Assembly: GCF_015670745.1 (NCBI RefSeq)
Contig: NZ_JADPCH010000002.1
Coordinates: forward strand, 1-64,000
DNA: 64,000 bases
Direction of reading: 5' to 3'
Source: Collinsella aerofaciens
GTDB taxonomy: Bacteria; Actinomycetota; Coriobacteriia; Coriobacteriales; Coriobacteriaceae
The notes beneath the pieces are model-generated. The model had not been told where the DNA came from. It made no database searches and saw only the letters and a program-made list of their open reading frames with translations. Shown piece after piece: positions 24,333 to 33,591 of the stretch (within the stretch, counting starts at the first letter, position 1; the number at the start of each line of letters is the position of its first letter). Both the position numbers and the translations under genes were made by a program.

Positions 24333-26990
24333 TTAGGCGCCGAGCGCGGTCTTAGCGGCCGCGAGGGCATCGGCGATGCCGGCAGCATTCTTGCCACCGG
24401 CCTGGGCCATGTTGGGACGACCGCCACCGCGACCGTCGACCAGACCCGCGATCTGCTTGATCACGTTACCAGCGTGGAAACCGGCCTTGACGGCGTCATC
24501 GGAGCCGGCAGCGAGCAGGGCCGGAGTGCCCTTCTCAGTCACGCTGGCGACGACACAAGCGACAGGGCCGGCGACCTTCTGATGCACGGTATCCCATACG
24601 TTGCGCAGGTCGGCAGCCTCAAGGCCCTGGAGCTCAGCGACAACGAGCTTATAGCCGTCGAGCTCGACGGCGCCCTCGATGGCGCTGGAGATGGCGTCGG
24701 AGGAGCCACCGGTCAGAGCCTTCTTGAGCTTATTGGACGTCTCGCGCAGCTCGGCCTGCAGGTTCTCCACGCGAGCGGGAACCTCATCCACGCGGCACTT
24801 GAGCGCAGTAGCAGCGGCGTCAATGAGTGCCAAGCGGTCGGCCATATAGTCGAGGGCACCCTTAGAGGTCACGGCCTCGATACGGCGGACATTGGAGCCC
24901 GTGGAGGACTCGGAAATGATCTTGAACAGGCCGATCTCGGCGGTGTTGGCAGCGTGTGTGCCACCGCAGAGTTCGCGGGAGAACGGCTGGTCCTCAGCCC
25001 CCACGGAGACAACGCGGACGACGTCGCCATACTTCTCGCCAAACAGGGCGACAGCGCCGGCAGCCTTGGCCTCGTCGATGCCCATGACACGGGTCACGAC
25101 AGGCTTGGAAGCGAAGATCTGCTGGTTGACCAGGTCCTCGACAGCCTTGAGCTGCTCGGAGGACAGGGCCTCGAAGTGCGTAAAGTCAAAGCGCAGGTGC
25201 TCGGGCGTCACCAGCGAGCCGGCCTGGGAGACGTGCTCGCCCAGGACCTGCTTAAGGGCGGCGTCGAGCAGGTGCGTGGCGGTGTGGTTGCGGCGCAGGA
25301 AGCCACGGCGCTCGGCGTCGAGCGCGGCGGTAACAGCGGCGCCGACAGTCAGCGTGCCATCGGCAACGTGCGCGACGTGGGCATACAGGCCGTTGTGGTT
25401 CTTGGTGTCGGCAACGGTCAGAACAACGCCCTCGGCGGAAAGCTTGCCGGCATCGCCCTGCTGACCACCCATCTCGGCATAGAACGGGGTTCGGTCGAGC
25501 ACAACCTCGACGTCCTCGCCGGCGGCAGCGGACTCGACGAACTCGCCGTTGCGAACGATGGCGACAACCTTGGCACCCTCGATCGCATCGTTGTCATAGC
25601 CGTCGAACTCGGTCGCAGCGACCTTGTCGGAAAGCTCGACCCACACGTCGTTGAAGCTGCCCCAGGCGTCGCCCTTGGCATTGGCGCGGGCGCGAGCCTT
25701 CTGGTCCTCCATGCAGGCAGTGAAGCCATCCATGTCGACGTCGTGGCCAGCGGTGCCGGCGATCTCGACGGTCAGGTCAATGGGGAAACCAAAGGTGTCG
25801 TGCAGCTTAAAGGCAACATCGCCCGGAAGCACGGCGCCCTCGGAAAGCGCTGCCAGAGCCTCGTCCAGATAGACGCGGCCGTTGTCGAGCGTCGTGGAGA
25901 AGCGCTCCTCCTCGGAGGCGACAATGCCCTTGACGAGGGCGACGTTCTTAAGCAGCTCGGGGTAGGCCTCACCCATCTGAGCGTTGACCTCGTCGATGAA
26001 CTTGGTCAGGAAGGCACCCTCGATGCCCAGCAGGCGACCGTGGAACACGGCACGGCGGAGCAGGCGGCGAAGGACGTACTCGCGGCCCTCGTTACCGGGC
26101 AGGATGCCGTCAGAGATCATGAAGTCGACGGCACGGGAGTGATCGGCGATGATGCGCAGCGAGCGGCTGGCGCCGGAGTAGTCATCGGCGTCATAGGTCT
26201 TGCCGCTGATCTTCTCACCGAGCTTGATGAGGTGCTGCATCAGATCGCCGTCGTAGTTGGCGGTCTTATGCTGCATGATGGCGGCCATGCGCTCCAGGCC
26301 CATACCCGTATCGAGGTTGCGGTGCGGCAGCTCCGGCATGGAGCCGTCCTCCTGGCGGTCGTACTGGGTAAAGACGAGGTTCCAGAACTCCAAGAAGCGG
26401 TCGCAGTCGCAGCCAGGCTTGCAGTCGGGGCTGCCGCAGCCGACCTCCTCGCCCATATCAAAGTAGATCTCAGAGCACGGACCGCAGGGGCCGGTGGGGC
26501 CAGCGGCCCAGAAGTTGTCGTCCTCGCCCAGGCGGGAGATGTGATCCTCGGCAACGCCCAGGGAGCGCCACACATCGTGGGTCTCGTCGTCCTCGGTAAA
26601 GACGGTGAAGTACAGGCGGTCGAGCGGCAGCTTGAACTCCTTGGTAATGAGCTCAAAGGCCCAAGCGCAGGCCTGCTGCTTGGAAACGCCGCCAAAAGAG
26701 AAATCGCCGAGCATCTCGAAGAAGGACAGGTGACGGCCGTCCTCGCCGATGCAATCGATGTCGTTGGTGCGGACGCACTTCTGGCAGGAAATCGCGCCGA
26801 TCTCCTTCATGGTCTTCTTGCCCTGGTAGTACTCCTTAAACTGGTTCATGCCGGCGTTGGCAAGCAGCAGCGAAGGATCGTCGGGGACGAGGGACGAAGA
26901 AGGATAGAGCTTAAGACCGCGCTCCTCAAAGAAGTTGAGGAACTTGGAGCGAATCTCGGCCGTAGTCATTGACGGGTAGTCAGCACTCAT
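24333..26990 (-). CDS. alaS: Alanyl-tRNA synthetase
   Basis: Charges tRNA-Ala and edits Ser/Gly. The 885-residue protein begins with the class II catalytic domain (FLNFFEERGLKLYPSSSLVP, then RLGEDDNFW and GPCGPCSEIYFD). An extra cysteine cluster is seen near CGSPDCKPGCDC. The editing domain has HTATHLL and CGGTH. The C-terminal C-Ala domain ends in GGGRPNMAQAGG. The start MSADYPS has GAGGAG upstream; the frame to 27080 is longer without homology. No T-box is visible in front of it, unlike ileS. Confidence 0.96.
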   Translation of the reverse strand: MSADYPSMTTAEIRSKFLNFFEERGLKLYPSSSLVPDDPSLLLANAGMNQFKEYYQGKKTMKEIGAISCQKCVRTNDIDCIGEDGRHLSFFEMLGDFSFGGVSKQQACAWAFELITKEFKLPLDRLYFTVFTEDDETHDVWRSLGVAEDHISRLGEDDNFWAAGPTGPCGPCSEIYFDMGEEVGCGSPDCKPGCDCDRFLEFWNLVFTQYDRQEDGSMPELPHRNLDTGMGLERMAAIMQHKTANYDGDLMQHLIKLGEKISGKTYDADDYSGASRSLRIIADHSRAVDFMISDGILPGNEGREYVLRRLLRRAVFHGRLLGIEGAFLTKFIDEVNAQMGEAYPELLKNVALVKGIVASEEERFSTTLDNGRVYLDEALAALSEGAVLPGDVAFKLHDTFGFPIDLTVEIAGTAGHDVDMDGFTACMEDQKARARANAKGDAWGSFNDVWVELSDKVAATEFDGYDNDAIEGAKVVAIVRNGEFVESAAAGEDVEVVLDRTPFYAEMGGQQGDAGKLSAEGVVLTVADTKNHNGLYAHVAHVADGTLTVGAAVTAALDAERRGFLRRNHTATHLLDAALKQVLGEHVSQAGSLVTPEHLRFDFTHFEALSSEQLKAVEDLVNQQIFASKPVVTRVMGIDEAKAAGAVALFGEKYGDVVRVVSVGAEDQPFSRELCGGTHAANTAEIGLFKIISESSTGSNVRRIEAVTSKGALDYMADRLALIDAAATALKCRVDEVPARVENLQAELRETSNKLKKALTGGSSDAISSAIEGAVELDGYKLVVAELQGLEAADLRNVWDTVHQKVAGPVACVVASVTEKGTPALLAAGSDDAVKAGFHAGNVIKQIAGLVDGRGGGRPNMAQAGGKNAAGIADALAAAKTALGA

Positions 26991-27061
26991 AGAGGGAATC
27001 TCCTCGGTTTCACATCGAAACAGTTCAAACGTAACGATATTACCATCCCGCCGCGCCCATG

Positions 27062-27093
27062 CAAAAAAGAGGGCCGGCACAATGCCGGCCCTT
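27062..27093 (-). terminator. Terminator of the sigB / AI-2E operon
   Basis: On the minus strand AGGGCCGGCAT..TGCCGGCCCT forms a near-perfect stem followed by CTTTTTT. Confidence 0.92.
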
Positions 27094-27142
27094 CAGCGAA
27101 ATTGCATGTTAGCGCGTATGAATATTAAACCGAATAACCCCA

Positions 27143-28551
27143 CTAGTTGTCGTCATCGTCCATGGAGCCGTCGATGCCGGTTTTGGTATCGTCGTCCGAG
27201 TTGGAGTCATCGTCCTTGGCGAAGGGGTTCTTGAAGAAACCGGTCGCATCGGGCTGCAGGCCCGAGAGCTTAATCCAGGGATTATCGAGCTCGGGCTTGG
27301 GCATGGCCTTGGCCTCGGGCGCAGTCTCGTTGCCGATGAGCTCGGACTCGTAGATGAAGGTGTCGTCGCCGAGCGCGTCGTAGGCGGCGACCGGGTTGCC
27401 ATCGGCATCGCGGTACGGCGTGCCCTTAAACACGGCGCCGTCATAAGCCACAAGCTGGCGGCCGGTCTCATTCTCGAAGTAGTACACGAAGATACCCTTG
27501 AGGGCCGCACATAGCGGGATGGCAATAATCATGCCGATGGGGCCATGAGTGCCGAGCCAATAACGAGCGCCGTGAGGCTCATGATGGGATGCACCTGCAC
27601 CGAGCTCTGCATAACCTTAGGCGAAATCACGTTATCGGTGACGTTTTGCGCGACCATCGTCACGATGAGCGTCCATAACGCCAACATGGGGCTGAACATG
27701 AAACCAAGCACTGTGGCGATTGCTGCGCTCACCCAAGGACCGACGACCGGAACCAAATGCATGATGCCGGTAAAGATAGCCATAAGCGCCGCATACGGAT
27801 GGCCGATGATCATAAAACCGATAAAGGCCAAGATGCCGCCGCAGATAGACGTCACGACCATACCGCGCATGTAGCCGCCGACAGAGCGAGAAAGGATGGC
27901 GACCATAAAGCGGTACGAGGTCTCCTTCTCCTGACCGATGATGGTGCAGATCTCGTGGTGCATGCGAGGGTAGTCGCAAGCCATCCAGTAGGCAAGCACC
28001 AGACCAAGGAAGATCACGAATAACTGCGAAGCCGTATTGGTGATGAGCGGGAACACACCGCGGCCAAGCTCGGCAGCGATCTGAGACACATACTTCGATG
28101 CCACGGTAACCAACGACGAAAGATTATCGTCCAAATACTCCTTGAGCGGCGTGTTGTTGAGCGTCTTGGCATGCGAGATCATCTCATTGAGGTCGCCTCC
28201 CGCAACACGAAGCTGCTCGGGCAGGCGGCTCAGGACTTCCATGATCTGACCAAAGAGAATCGGCGACAAGATGCAAACGACACCGACGAGCACGGCAACA
28301 ACAACAATAAGCGCGATAAGCGAACCGATGCCGCGATTCACGCCATGGTGCTCGAGCCAGTTGGCGATCGGGGACATCACAAAGGCAATGATGGAACCAA
28401 CAGCGAGAAACTCGATAACCGGTGCCAGGATGCCAATAAGGTTAAAGATGACAGCAGCAATAACAATGCAGCCGACAACAGCCCAAATGCGCAGCGTCAG
28501 AATGCGGGTGTCGCGCAGCACGCGATCGGTTTGTTGGGGGTGCTCACTCAT
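27143..28551 (-). pseudogene. AI-2E family transporter, frameshifted near the C-terminus
   Basis: A polytopic membrane protein of the AI-2E/YdiK/PerM family with about eight helices. The first frame (28551 to 27529) ends in LTALVIGSALMAPSA and stops. The family ending, normally GPIGMIIAIPLCAALK, continues at once in the next frame (27532 to 27143, MIIAIPLCAALKGIFVYYFE). One missing G in the ATGGCCCC run near 27543 explains this; inserting it restores an unbroken chain of about 468 residues with an acidic tail. Possible causes are a true mutation, phase variation at the short GC run, or a sequencing error. Its ATG overlaps the sigB stop. Substrates of the family vary. Confidence 0.85.
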
Positions 28552-29339
28552 GAACGAATCATCACTCCGTCGGGGTCGATCTTGTCCTGAATCTTCTTAA
28601 GCGTGCGGCGCAGCAGACGCGAAACCTGCACCTGAGAAATACCAAGCTTCTTGGCGATCTCAATCTGGGTCATGCCCTTCACAAAGCGCAGCTCGATCAC
28701 CTCGCGCTCGCGCGGCGAGAAATCACGGATGGCTTCCTCGATCACTAGACGGTCATCGGTAAAGTCGAGCTCGTTGTCGTCGTCGGCGTAACGGTCGAGA
28801 ATCGAGGGGGCATCGTCGGAATCGGACGCACCAGGAGCCTCGATGGGCACCGAAGTATAGGCCGAAGACGATTCCATAGCCTCGAGGACCTCATCGACAG
28901 TCACATCTAGATACTCAGCGATCTCCTCAACCTTGGGCGAACGCTGCAGCTCGTTGGTAAGTTTGTCAGTAGCTTGGTTGACCTTGGCCGAGAGCTCCTG
29001 CAGACGACGCGGAACGCGCACACTCCAGCCCTTGTCGCGGAAATGGCGTTTGATCTCGCCCAGGATAGTGGGTGTTGCAAACGTCGTGAACTCGAGCCCG
29101 CGCTCGGGGTCAAAACGGTCGATAGCCTTGAGCAAACCCAGATAGCCGACCTGCATGAGGTCGTCGAGCGGCTCGCCGCGATTCTTAAATTTGTTGGCAA
29201 GAAACCTTACCAGGTTCATATGGGACATGACGAGCTGCTCACGGGCGTCCGGATCACCGGTCTCCTTGTAACGACGAAACAGCTCGCGGGTTTTCTCCTT
29301 GTCCCAAGCGGTCTTGCCGCTCCGGGAACGTTCGGTCAT
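28548..29339 (-). CDS. SigB/SigF-family RNA polymerase sigma factor
   Basis: A 263-residue group 3 sigma factor. Region 2 (DLMQVGYLGLLKAIDRFDP and FATPTILGEIKRHFRD), region 3 (QRSPKVEEIAEYLDV) and region 4 (SPREREVIELRFVKGMTQIEIAKKLGISQVQVSRLL) are intact and match stress and sporulation sigma factors of the SigB/F/G group. It begins 1 base after the RsbW-like gene and overlaps the AI-2E gene. That context suggests an autoregulated stress regulon. No SigB-type promoter was identified with confidence in front of the operon. Confidence 0.92.
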   Translation of the reverse strand: MTERSRSGKTAWDKEKTRELFRRYKETGDPDAREQLVMSHMNLVRFLANKFKNRGEPLDDLMQVGYLGLLKAIDRFDPERGLEFTTFATPTILGEIKRHFRDKGWSVRVPRRLQELSAKVNQATDKLTNELQRSPKVEEIAEYLDVTVDEVLEAMESSSAYTSVPIEAPGASDSDDAPSILDRYADDDNELDFTDDRLVIEEAIRDFSPREREVIELRFVKGMTQIEIAKKLGISQVQVSRLLRRTLKKIQDKIDPDGVMIRS

Positions 29340-29340
29340 A

Positions 29341-29718
29341 TTAGATATCCGCCTTGAGGTCGAGGGAAAGCGTCAGGGGCGCCGCAGTCTTTTCGTAGGA
29401 ATCGCACACGCTCGCGAGGATGAGTTCGGCATATACCGCTGCCTGGTCATCCTCATCGACAGTCGCCTGATCGCCAAAGGTAAAGGTCATGCCCACGTGC
29501 GATTCGTCGACATCGAATTTGATCGAGATATCGTCGGAATCAACAGCCGTGCAGCCAAAGATGAAGGCTTCCTCGGCAGCCATACGGATGTCCTCGATGC
29601 GATCGACAGACATAGAGCACAGGGCACCAACGTTGGCTGCCGTCATGCGCACAAGGCGAGCGAGACGCGGGTCACCGGCAACGGTCAGCGTGATGGGGCA
29701 GGTTGCTTCGCTACTCAT
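29341..29718 (-). CDS. RsbW-like anti-sigma factor, ATP site degenerate
   Basis: A 125-residue protein directly upstream of the sigma factor. The N-terminal half aligns by eye with RsbW/SpoIIAB (SVDRIEDIRMAAEEAF against YDEIEDLKIAVSEACTNAV). The N-box asparagine is replaced by Phe, the G2 glycine-rich box is absent, and only GD of the G1 box remains (TFGDQATVD). It may bind the sigma factor without kinase activity. No RsbV-type anti-anti-sigma gene is beside it. It overlaps the DUF948 gene by 8 bases. The function is inferred mainly from neighbour and partial similarity. Confidence 0.7.
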   Translation of the reverse strand: MSSEATCPITLTVAGDPRLARLVRMTAANVGALCSMSVDRIEDIRMAAEEAFIFGCTAVDSDDISIKFDVDESHVGMTFTFGDQATVDEDDQAAVYAELILASVCDSYEKTAAPLTLSLDLKADI

Positions 29719-30298
29719 CGCAGGACTCCTCAGAGGTCTCGGAGGGTGTATAGGTGTAATACTGAGCCGGCTTGGCTACAGACTTCTGGCCATCATCGTC
29801 GCCCGCGGCGCCCTCGTCCTCGCCAATCAAGACGCGCTCGGTCGGCTGCTCGGCTTCTTCGGCGGCAGCGGAAAGCTTGCGCTCGGCTTCAGCTGCAGGA
29901 GCCTTCACCTTATTGAAGAGCTTCTGCACAGCACCGGCGGCAGAGTCGGTCACGCTCGACACAGCATTGCTGGCCTCGGCCATGCTGCCCGTAACCTCGG
30001 AAATGTCGCGAACCACGGCTTCGACCTCTACGAGATTGGAGGTAAGGGCATCAACTGCCGTCTTGCTCGACTTAAGCAGCGGCTCCATCTGGGCAAGCGC
30101 CGGCGTAAGCTCATCGACAGCGCCATCGAGCTTTGCCACCACAGGCTGAGCCTCGGCGATGGTGTTGTTGAGGTCGTTCACGGTCTTATCGAGCGAGTCA
30201 ACAACATTGCGGGTCTTGCGCAGGGTAAGCGCGAGCTCAGCGATGGCCCACACGCCGGCAACGGCGAGCAGCAGCAGGGCGATTTGAATGGGACTCAT
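29711..30298 (-). CDS. DUF948-type membrane-anchored coiled-coil protein
   Basis: A 195-residue protein with one N-terminal membrane helix (IALLLLAVAGVWAIAELALTL) and then a long amphipathic helix region (residues 25-130) with repeated D-L-N and V-E-A patterns. An acidic, low-complexity tail ends in SEESCDE. DUF948 proteins are general-stress proteins in Bacillus (YtxG-like), which fits its position at the head of the sigma-factor operon. Its role is unknown. Confidence 0.75.
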   Translation of the reverse strand: MSPIQIALLLLAVAGVWAIAELALTLRKTRNVVDSLDKTVNDLNNTIAEAQPVVAKLDGAVDELTPALAQMEPLLKSSKTAVDALTSNLVEVEAVVRDISEVTGSMAEASNAVSSVTDSAAGAVQKLFNKVKAPAAEAERKLSAAAEEAEQPTERVLIGEDEGAAGDDDGQKSVAKPAQYYTYTPSETSEESCDE

Positions 30299-30398
30299 AC
30301 AAGCCTCCCGGAAGAATCGAAATACAGACGCTTTTCATGGTACCCCAAAGGGGACCGAACATGCCAAGAGCAGCAACGTGGGACAAAATTATCAGCAG

Positions 30399-31748
30399 CT
30401 ACTTCGGTGCATTCCCGCTGCGGTCACGTTCGCTTTGCTCTACGCGCCACTCTTCCCAGCCGCGCCCGGCAGGCTGCCAGAACGCACCGCGCTCCAGCCC
30501 CTCGGGCAAATAGCGCTGATCGACCCAGCCTTCAGGATAATCGTGCGGGTATTTATACACACCGTATTCATCGCTGCCCGGGCGATGGCGATCGCGCAGA
30601 TAACTCGGCACCTCGCGAAGCCCACTAGAATGTATATCGGCCAGCGCCGCATCGATCGAAGCCTCACACGCGTTGGATTTTGGCGCCAAGCACACATAGA
30701 GTGCAGCCTGAGCCAGGTTAATGCGGCACTCGGGATAGCCAATGACCTCGGCAGACTTAAACGCGGCATGCGCCACCAAAAGCGCCTGCGGGTCGGCGTT
30801 GCCAACATCCTCAGAAGCGTGAATCATAATGCGGCGAGCGATAAACTTAGGATCCTCCCCAGCATCGATCATGCGCGCGAGCCAATAGATCGTGGCATCG
30901 GGGTCGCTACCGCGCATGGACTTGATGAACGCACTGATGATGTCGTAGTGCATGTCGCCGTTTTTGTCATACGTAAAGCCGCGACGCGGGTTGGCGATCT
31001 TTACGTCATCCACGGTGATGGGATAGCGCTCCCCCGCCGCGGGCGCTGGCGTTCCCTCGGTATCGGGACGCGTGACGGCAATCTCGCTCGCAAGCTCGAG
31101 CGTCGTGAGCGCCGAGCGAGCGTCACCCGCTGCCAGCGTGCAGATGGTCTTGACCGTATCCTCATCGGCCGAGAACTTACCGTTCAAGCCCTGCGGCGCC
31201 TCAAGCGCACGTTCAATAAGCGTGGCGATATCCTCATCCTTCAGATGCTCAAGCTCCACGACGCGACCACGTGAGAGCAGTGCCGAGTTGACCTCGAAGT
31301 ACGGGTTCTCCGTCGTAGCGCCAATCATAATGACGGTACGGTTCTCAACTGCATGCAGCAGGGCATCCTGCTGCGATTTAGAGAAGCGGTGAATCTCATC
31401 GATGAATAGAATGGTGCGGCGGTCGTACGTATTCAAGCGCGTCTTGGCCTCATCAATCACGCGACGCAGGTCCTTCACGGTACCCGTGACGGCGCTGACC
31501 TCGACAAACTCGCTCTTGGTATGGTTGGCGATAATGTGGGCCAGCGTCGTCTTGCCCGTACCGGCAGGCCCGTACAGAATCACGCTCGAAAGCACGTCGT
31601 GCTCGATCGCGGCACGCAGCCATGAACCCTTACCGACGGCCTTTTGCTGGCCCACGTACTCGTCGAGCGAATTGGGTCGCATGCGCACCGCGAGCGGCGC
31701 ATTTTTAAAGGAACGCTCGCGCGTCGAGGCAGAAAAAAGGTCGTCCAT
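30399..31748 (-). CDS. rarA: Replication-associated recombination ATPase RarA (MgsA)
   Basis: An AAA+ ATPase acting at stalled replication forks. The 449-residue protein has PLAVRMRPNSLDEYVGQQ at its start, Walker A YGPAGTGKTTLA, Walker B ILFIDEIHRFSKSQQD, sensor GATTENPYFEV, and the tetramerising C-terminal MgsA domain (SDPDATIYWLARMI, PECRINLAQAALYV). MDDLFSAS at 31748 is preferred as start because GGGAT lies just upstream; 31754 and 31766 are also possible. TATACT near 31782-31787 on the minus strand may be its -10 box. Confidence 0.92.
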   Translation of the reverse strand: MDDLFSASTRERSFKNAPLAVRMRPNSLDEYVGQQKAVGKGSWLRAAIEHDVLSSVILYGPAGTGKTTLAHIIANHTKSEFVEVSAVTGTVKDLRRVIDEAKTRLNTYDRRTILFIDEIHRFSKSQQDALLHAVENRTVIMIGATTENPYFEVNSALLSRGRVVELEHLKDEDIATLIERALEAPQGLNGKFSADEDTVKTICTLAAGDARSALTTLELASEIAVTRPDTEGTPAPAAGERYPITVDDVKIANPRRGFTYDKNGDMHYDIISAFIKSMRGSDPDATIYWLARMIDAGEDPKFIARRIMIHASEDVGNADPQALLVAHAAFKSAEVIGYPECRINLAQAALYVCLAPKSNACEASIDAALADIHSSGLREVPSYLRDRHRPGSDEYGVYKYPHDYPEGWVDQRYLPEGLERGAFWQPAGRGWEEWRVEQSERDRSGNAPK

Positions 31749-31808
31749 AGCCATCCCGTGCATCAATCAAAAACGTTTTCCACTAACAGTATACCGAATT
31801 AATACGAA

Positions 31809-33056
31809 CTACCGTTCGTTAATATAGGTACGGTGCGGAAACTCCAGACCAGGGAACAGCTTGCTCGTCAGCTCGCAGAAATAACCGTCCGTCATGCTCG
31901 CGATATAATCCACCACGGCTTGATCCTTGTCGTCCTGCCAGGCATAGGTGCGATCATAGTAGGAAAGCTGCTGCTCAATGCGCGAAATATGGTGCTTAAA
32001 GATGTAAGAGGACTCGTCGCCACTGTTTAGATCCCGCAGGCAACGGTCGTAGAGCTTTACGAACGCCTCGCGCAGCTCCGCCTCGGAATCGCCTTCGATA
32101 CCGCCCTTGCTATAGATCTTCTCGTAGTTCTCGCGCTTGGCTCGGCGAATTTCCTCAAACAGGTCCTCGCTCATCTCGATGCGCGGCTTACCATAGCTGT
32201 GCTCAACGATATCGATGGAGGCATGCGTGAGGATCCAACTGTTGTAGGCACCGCCCCGGCCATCATCAAAAGCGTCGGGCGAAAGCAGGCCCGCCGCGAT
32301 CGCATCCTGACGGTCACGACCGACGTAGGCAAGAATATCCGAGATGCGAACGACGCAGCCCTCGAGCGTCATGGGACGCAGATGCTCAATTGCGCTATAG
32401 CCCGTGGCAATGCAATCCTCAACCGTCTGGTCAAACTGGTCAAAGGAGCCCATGTCCGAGAGCTCAAACACACGCTGCTCGTACTCGCCGTTATGGCATA
32501 GCACGCCGTCGAGCGTCTGGAGCGACACGTTGCGGCCATACAACGCGTCGAGCACGCGAACCGACTGCACGTTATGGAAAAAATAACGCCCCGTACGCTC
32601 ATGATAGATATCGTTGAGGAAGCGCTCGCCGGCATGGCCGAAAGGCGTGTGTCCCAAGTCGTGACCCAGGCCAATCGCCTCGATCAGATCGCAATTGAGC
32701 CCCAGGGCGTGACCGATATCGCGCGCAATGCGGGAGACAAGCTGTACGTGCAAACCGCGGCGTGAAAGATCATCATTGCTACGGAAGCTAAAGACCTGCG
32801 TTTTGCCTGCATAACGGGTGTACGCCGGAAGATGAAGTATCTTTCCGGTATCGCGCATAAACGCCGGACGCATAAGCGTGCCTTTGTCGGCGGCGCGATC
32901 AACACGACGGATGACCTGATCATCGTTGCAACGATACGGGTTGACATAGCCCGAAGCACGATCGGCGGCAATGCGCTCGACAAGCTCGGGCGACAACGCC
33001 GAGGGAATACGGTCCATGCGCGCCTTAATGACGGCCGTTTCTTGATTAGATTCCAT
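31809..33056 (-). CDS. dgt: HD-domain deoxyguanosine triphosphate triphosphohydrolase-like protein
   Basis: Hydrolyses dNTPs to deoxynucleoside and triphosphate, by family. The 415-residue protein has the HD signature GLGHDLGHTPFGHAGE near residue 128 and the second HD-region motif CHNGEYEQRVF. It starts at MESNQET with AAGGAG 7 bases upstream. The family's N-terminal R-x-D-R motif appears as TRYAGKTQVF. It may control dNTP pools or phage infection; there is no defence context here, and the family call is firmer than the substrate. Confidence 0.87.
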   Translation of the reverse strand: MESNQETAVIKARMDRIPSALSPELVERIAADRASGYVNPYRCNDDQVIRRVDRAADKGTLMRPAFMRDTGKILHLPAYTRYAGKTQVFSFRSNDDLSRRGLHVQLVSRIARDIGHALGLNCDLIEAIGLGHDLGHTPFGHAGERFLNDIYHERTGRYFFHNVQSVRVLDALYGRNVSLQTLDGVLCHNGEYEQRVFELSDMGSFDQFDQTVEDCIATGYSAIEHLRPMTLEGCVVRISDILAYVGRDRQDAIAAGLLSPDAFDDGRGGAYNSWILTHASIDIVEHSYGKPRIEMSEDLFEEIRRAKRENYEKIYSKGGIEGDSEAELREAFVKLYDRCLRDLNSGDESSYIFKHHISRIEQQLSYYDRTYAWQDDKDQAVVDYIASMTDGYFCELTSKLFPGLEFPHRTYINER

Positions 33057-33087
33057 GGCATGCTCCTTAAAAAGGATGCGCAATCGG

Positions 33088-33510
33088 TTACAAAGTGCAG
33101 CCCACGACCTCGATTATGGCAAAAATCGGCACTAAAAACGGGAGCAATGGCAGGGAGCGCGATTTTGCGATGAGGCAAGCGACGGCAAGGGTCAGGAGCG
33201 CAACCGCAAACGCGACAACGCCGCCCAGGGGATCGAAGGTACAAAGGGCAAAGAGTGCCTTGACGTCCCCCATGCCAATGCCAGGAGCGTGGCGAACTCT
33301 ACGCCAGAGCGACTCGGTAAGCACAAGGCCAAGGTAGACGATGACCGCAAGACCGGCGTGGTCAAGCGCTGTGTTCAAACCGAGGTCGAGCCAAACGCCC
33401 GCCAACGCCGTCACGGCACATGCGCCGGCAAGCCCATTGGGAAACCGTCGCTCTCGGGCATCAATTGCCACGCCGGCAAAGATGCAAATCCAAAACGGGA
33501 TATAGACCAT
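33088..33510 (-). CDS. Small A24-family prepilin peptidase-like protein
   Basis: A 140-residue membrane aspartyl peptidase. The two catalytic aspartates are in AIDARERRFPN and GMGDVKALFAL, as in type IV prepilin peptidases, with about five membrane helices. It lacks the N-terminal methyltransferase domain of full-length PilD. The start MVYIPFW is chosen because GAGGAGG lies 6 bases upstream. No pilin, secretion ATPase or sortase gene is nearby, so the substrate must be encoded elsewhere. It lies 31 bp upstream of dgt on the same strand. Confidence 0.82.
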   Translation of the reverse strand: MVYIPFWICIFAGVAIDARERRFPNGLAGACAVTALAGVWLDLGLNTALDHAGLAVIVYLGLVLTESLWRRVRHAPGIGMGDVKALFALCTFDPLGGVVAFAVALLTLAVACLIAKSRSLPLLPFLVPIFAIIEVVGCTL

Positions 33511-33542
33511 CGGACTCCTCCTCGAGCTGCATCGCAAAAGCA

Positions 33543-33583
33543 AAAACCACCACAAAGGTGCCTGTCCCCTTTGCGGTGGTTTT
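33543..33583 (-). terminator. Repeated terminator hairpin with conserved loop, copy 1
   Basis: AAAACCACC-type arms pair over 16 bp and enclose the loop GGACAGGCA (minus strand). The whole 41-bp unit is 39/41 identical to 41185-41225 read on the other strand. It ends the glycosyltransferase transcript. Confidence 0.88.
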
Positions 33584-33591
33584 GGTGGTGG

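Noticed and set aside
24474-26972. An 832-codon plus-strand frame opposite alaS
   Set aside because: Same kind of antisense shadow; the alaS motifs on the other strand are unmistakable.
31809-33056. dGTPase as an anti-phage defence gene
   Set aside because: The family can act in defence, but the gene stands among housekeeping genes with no defence partners, so a nucleotide-pool role is the simpler reading.
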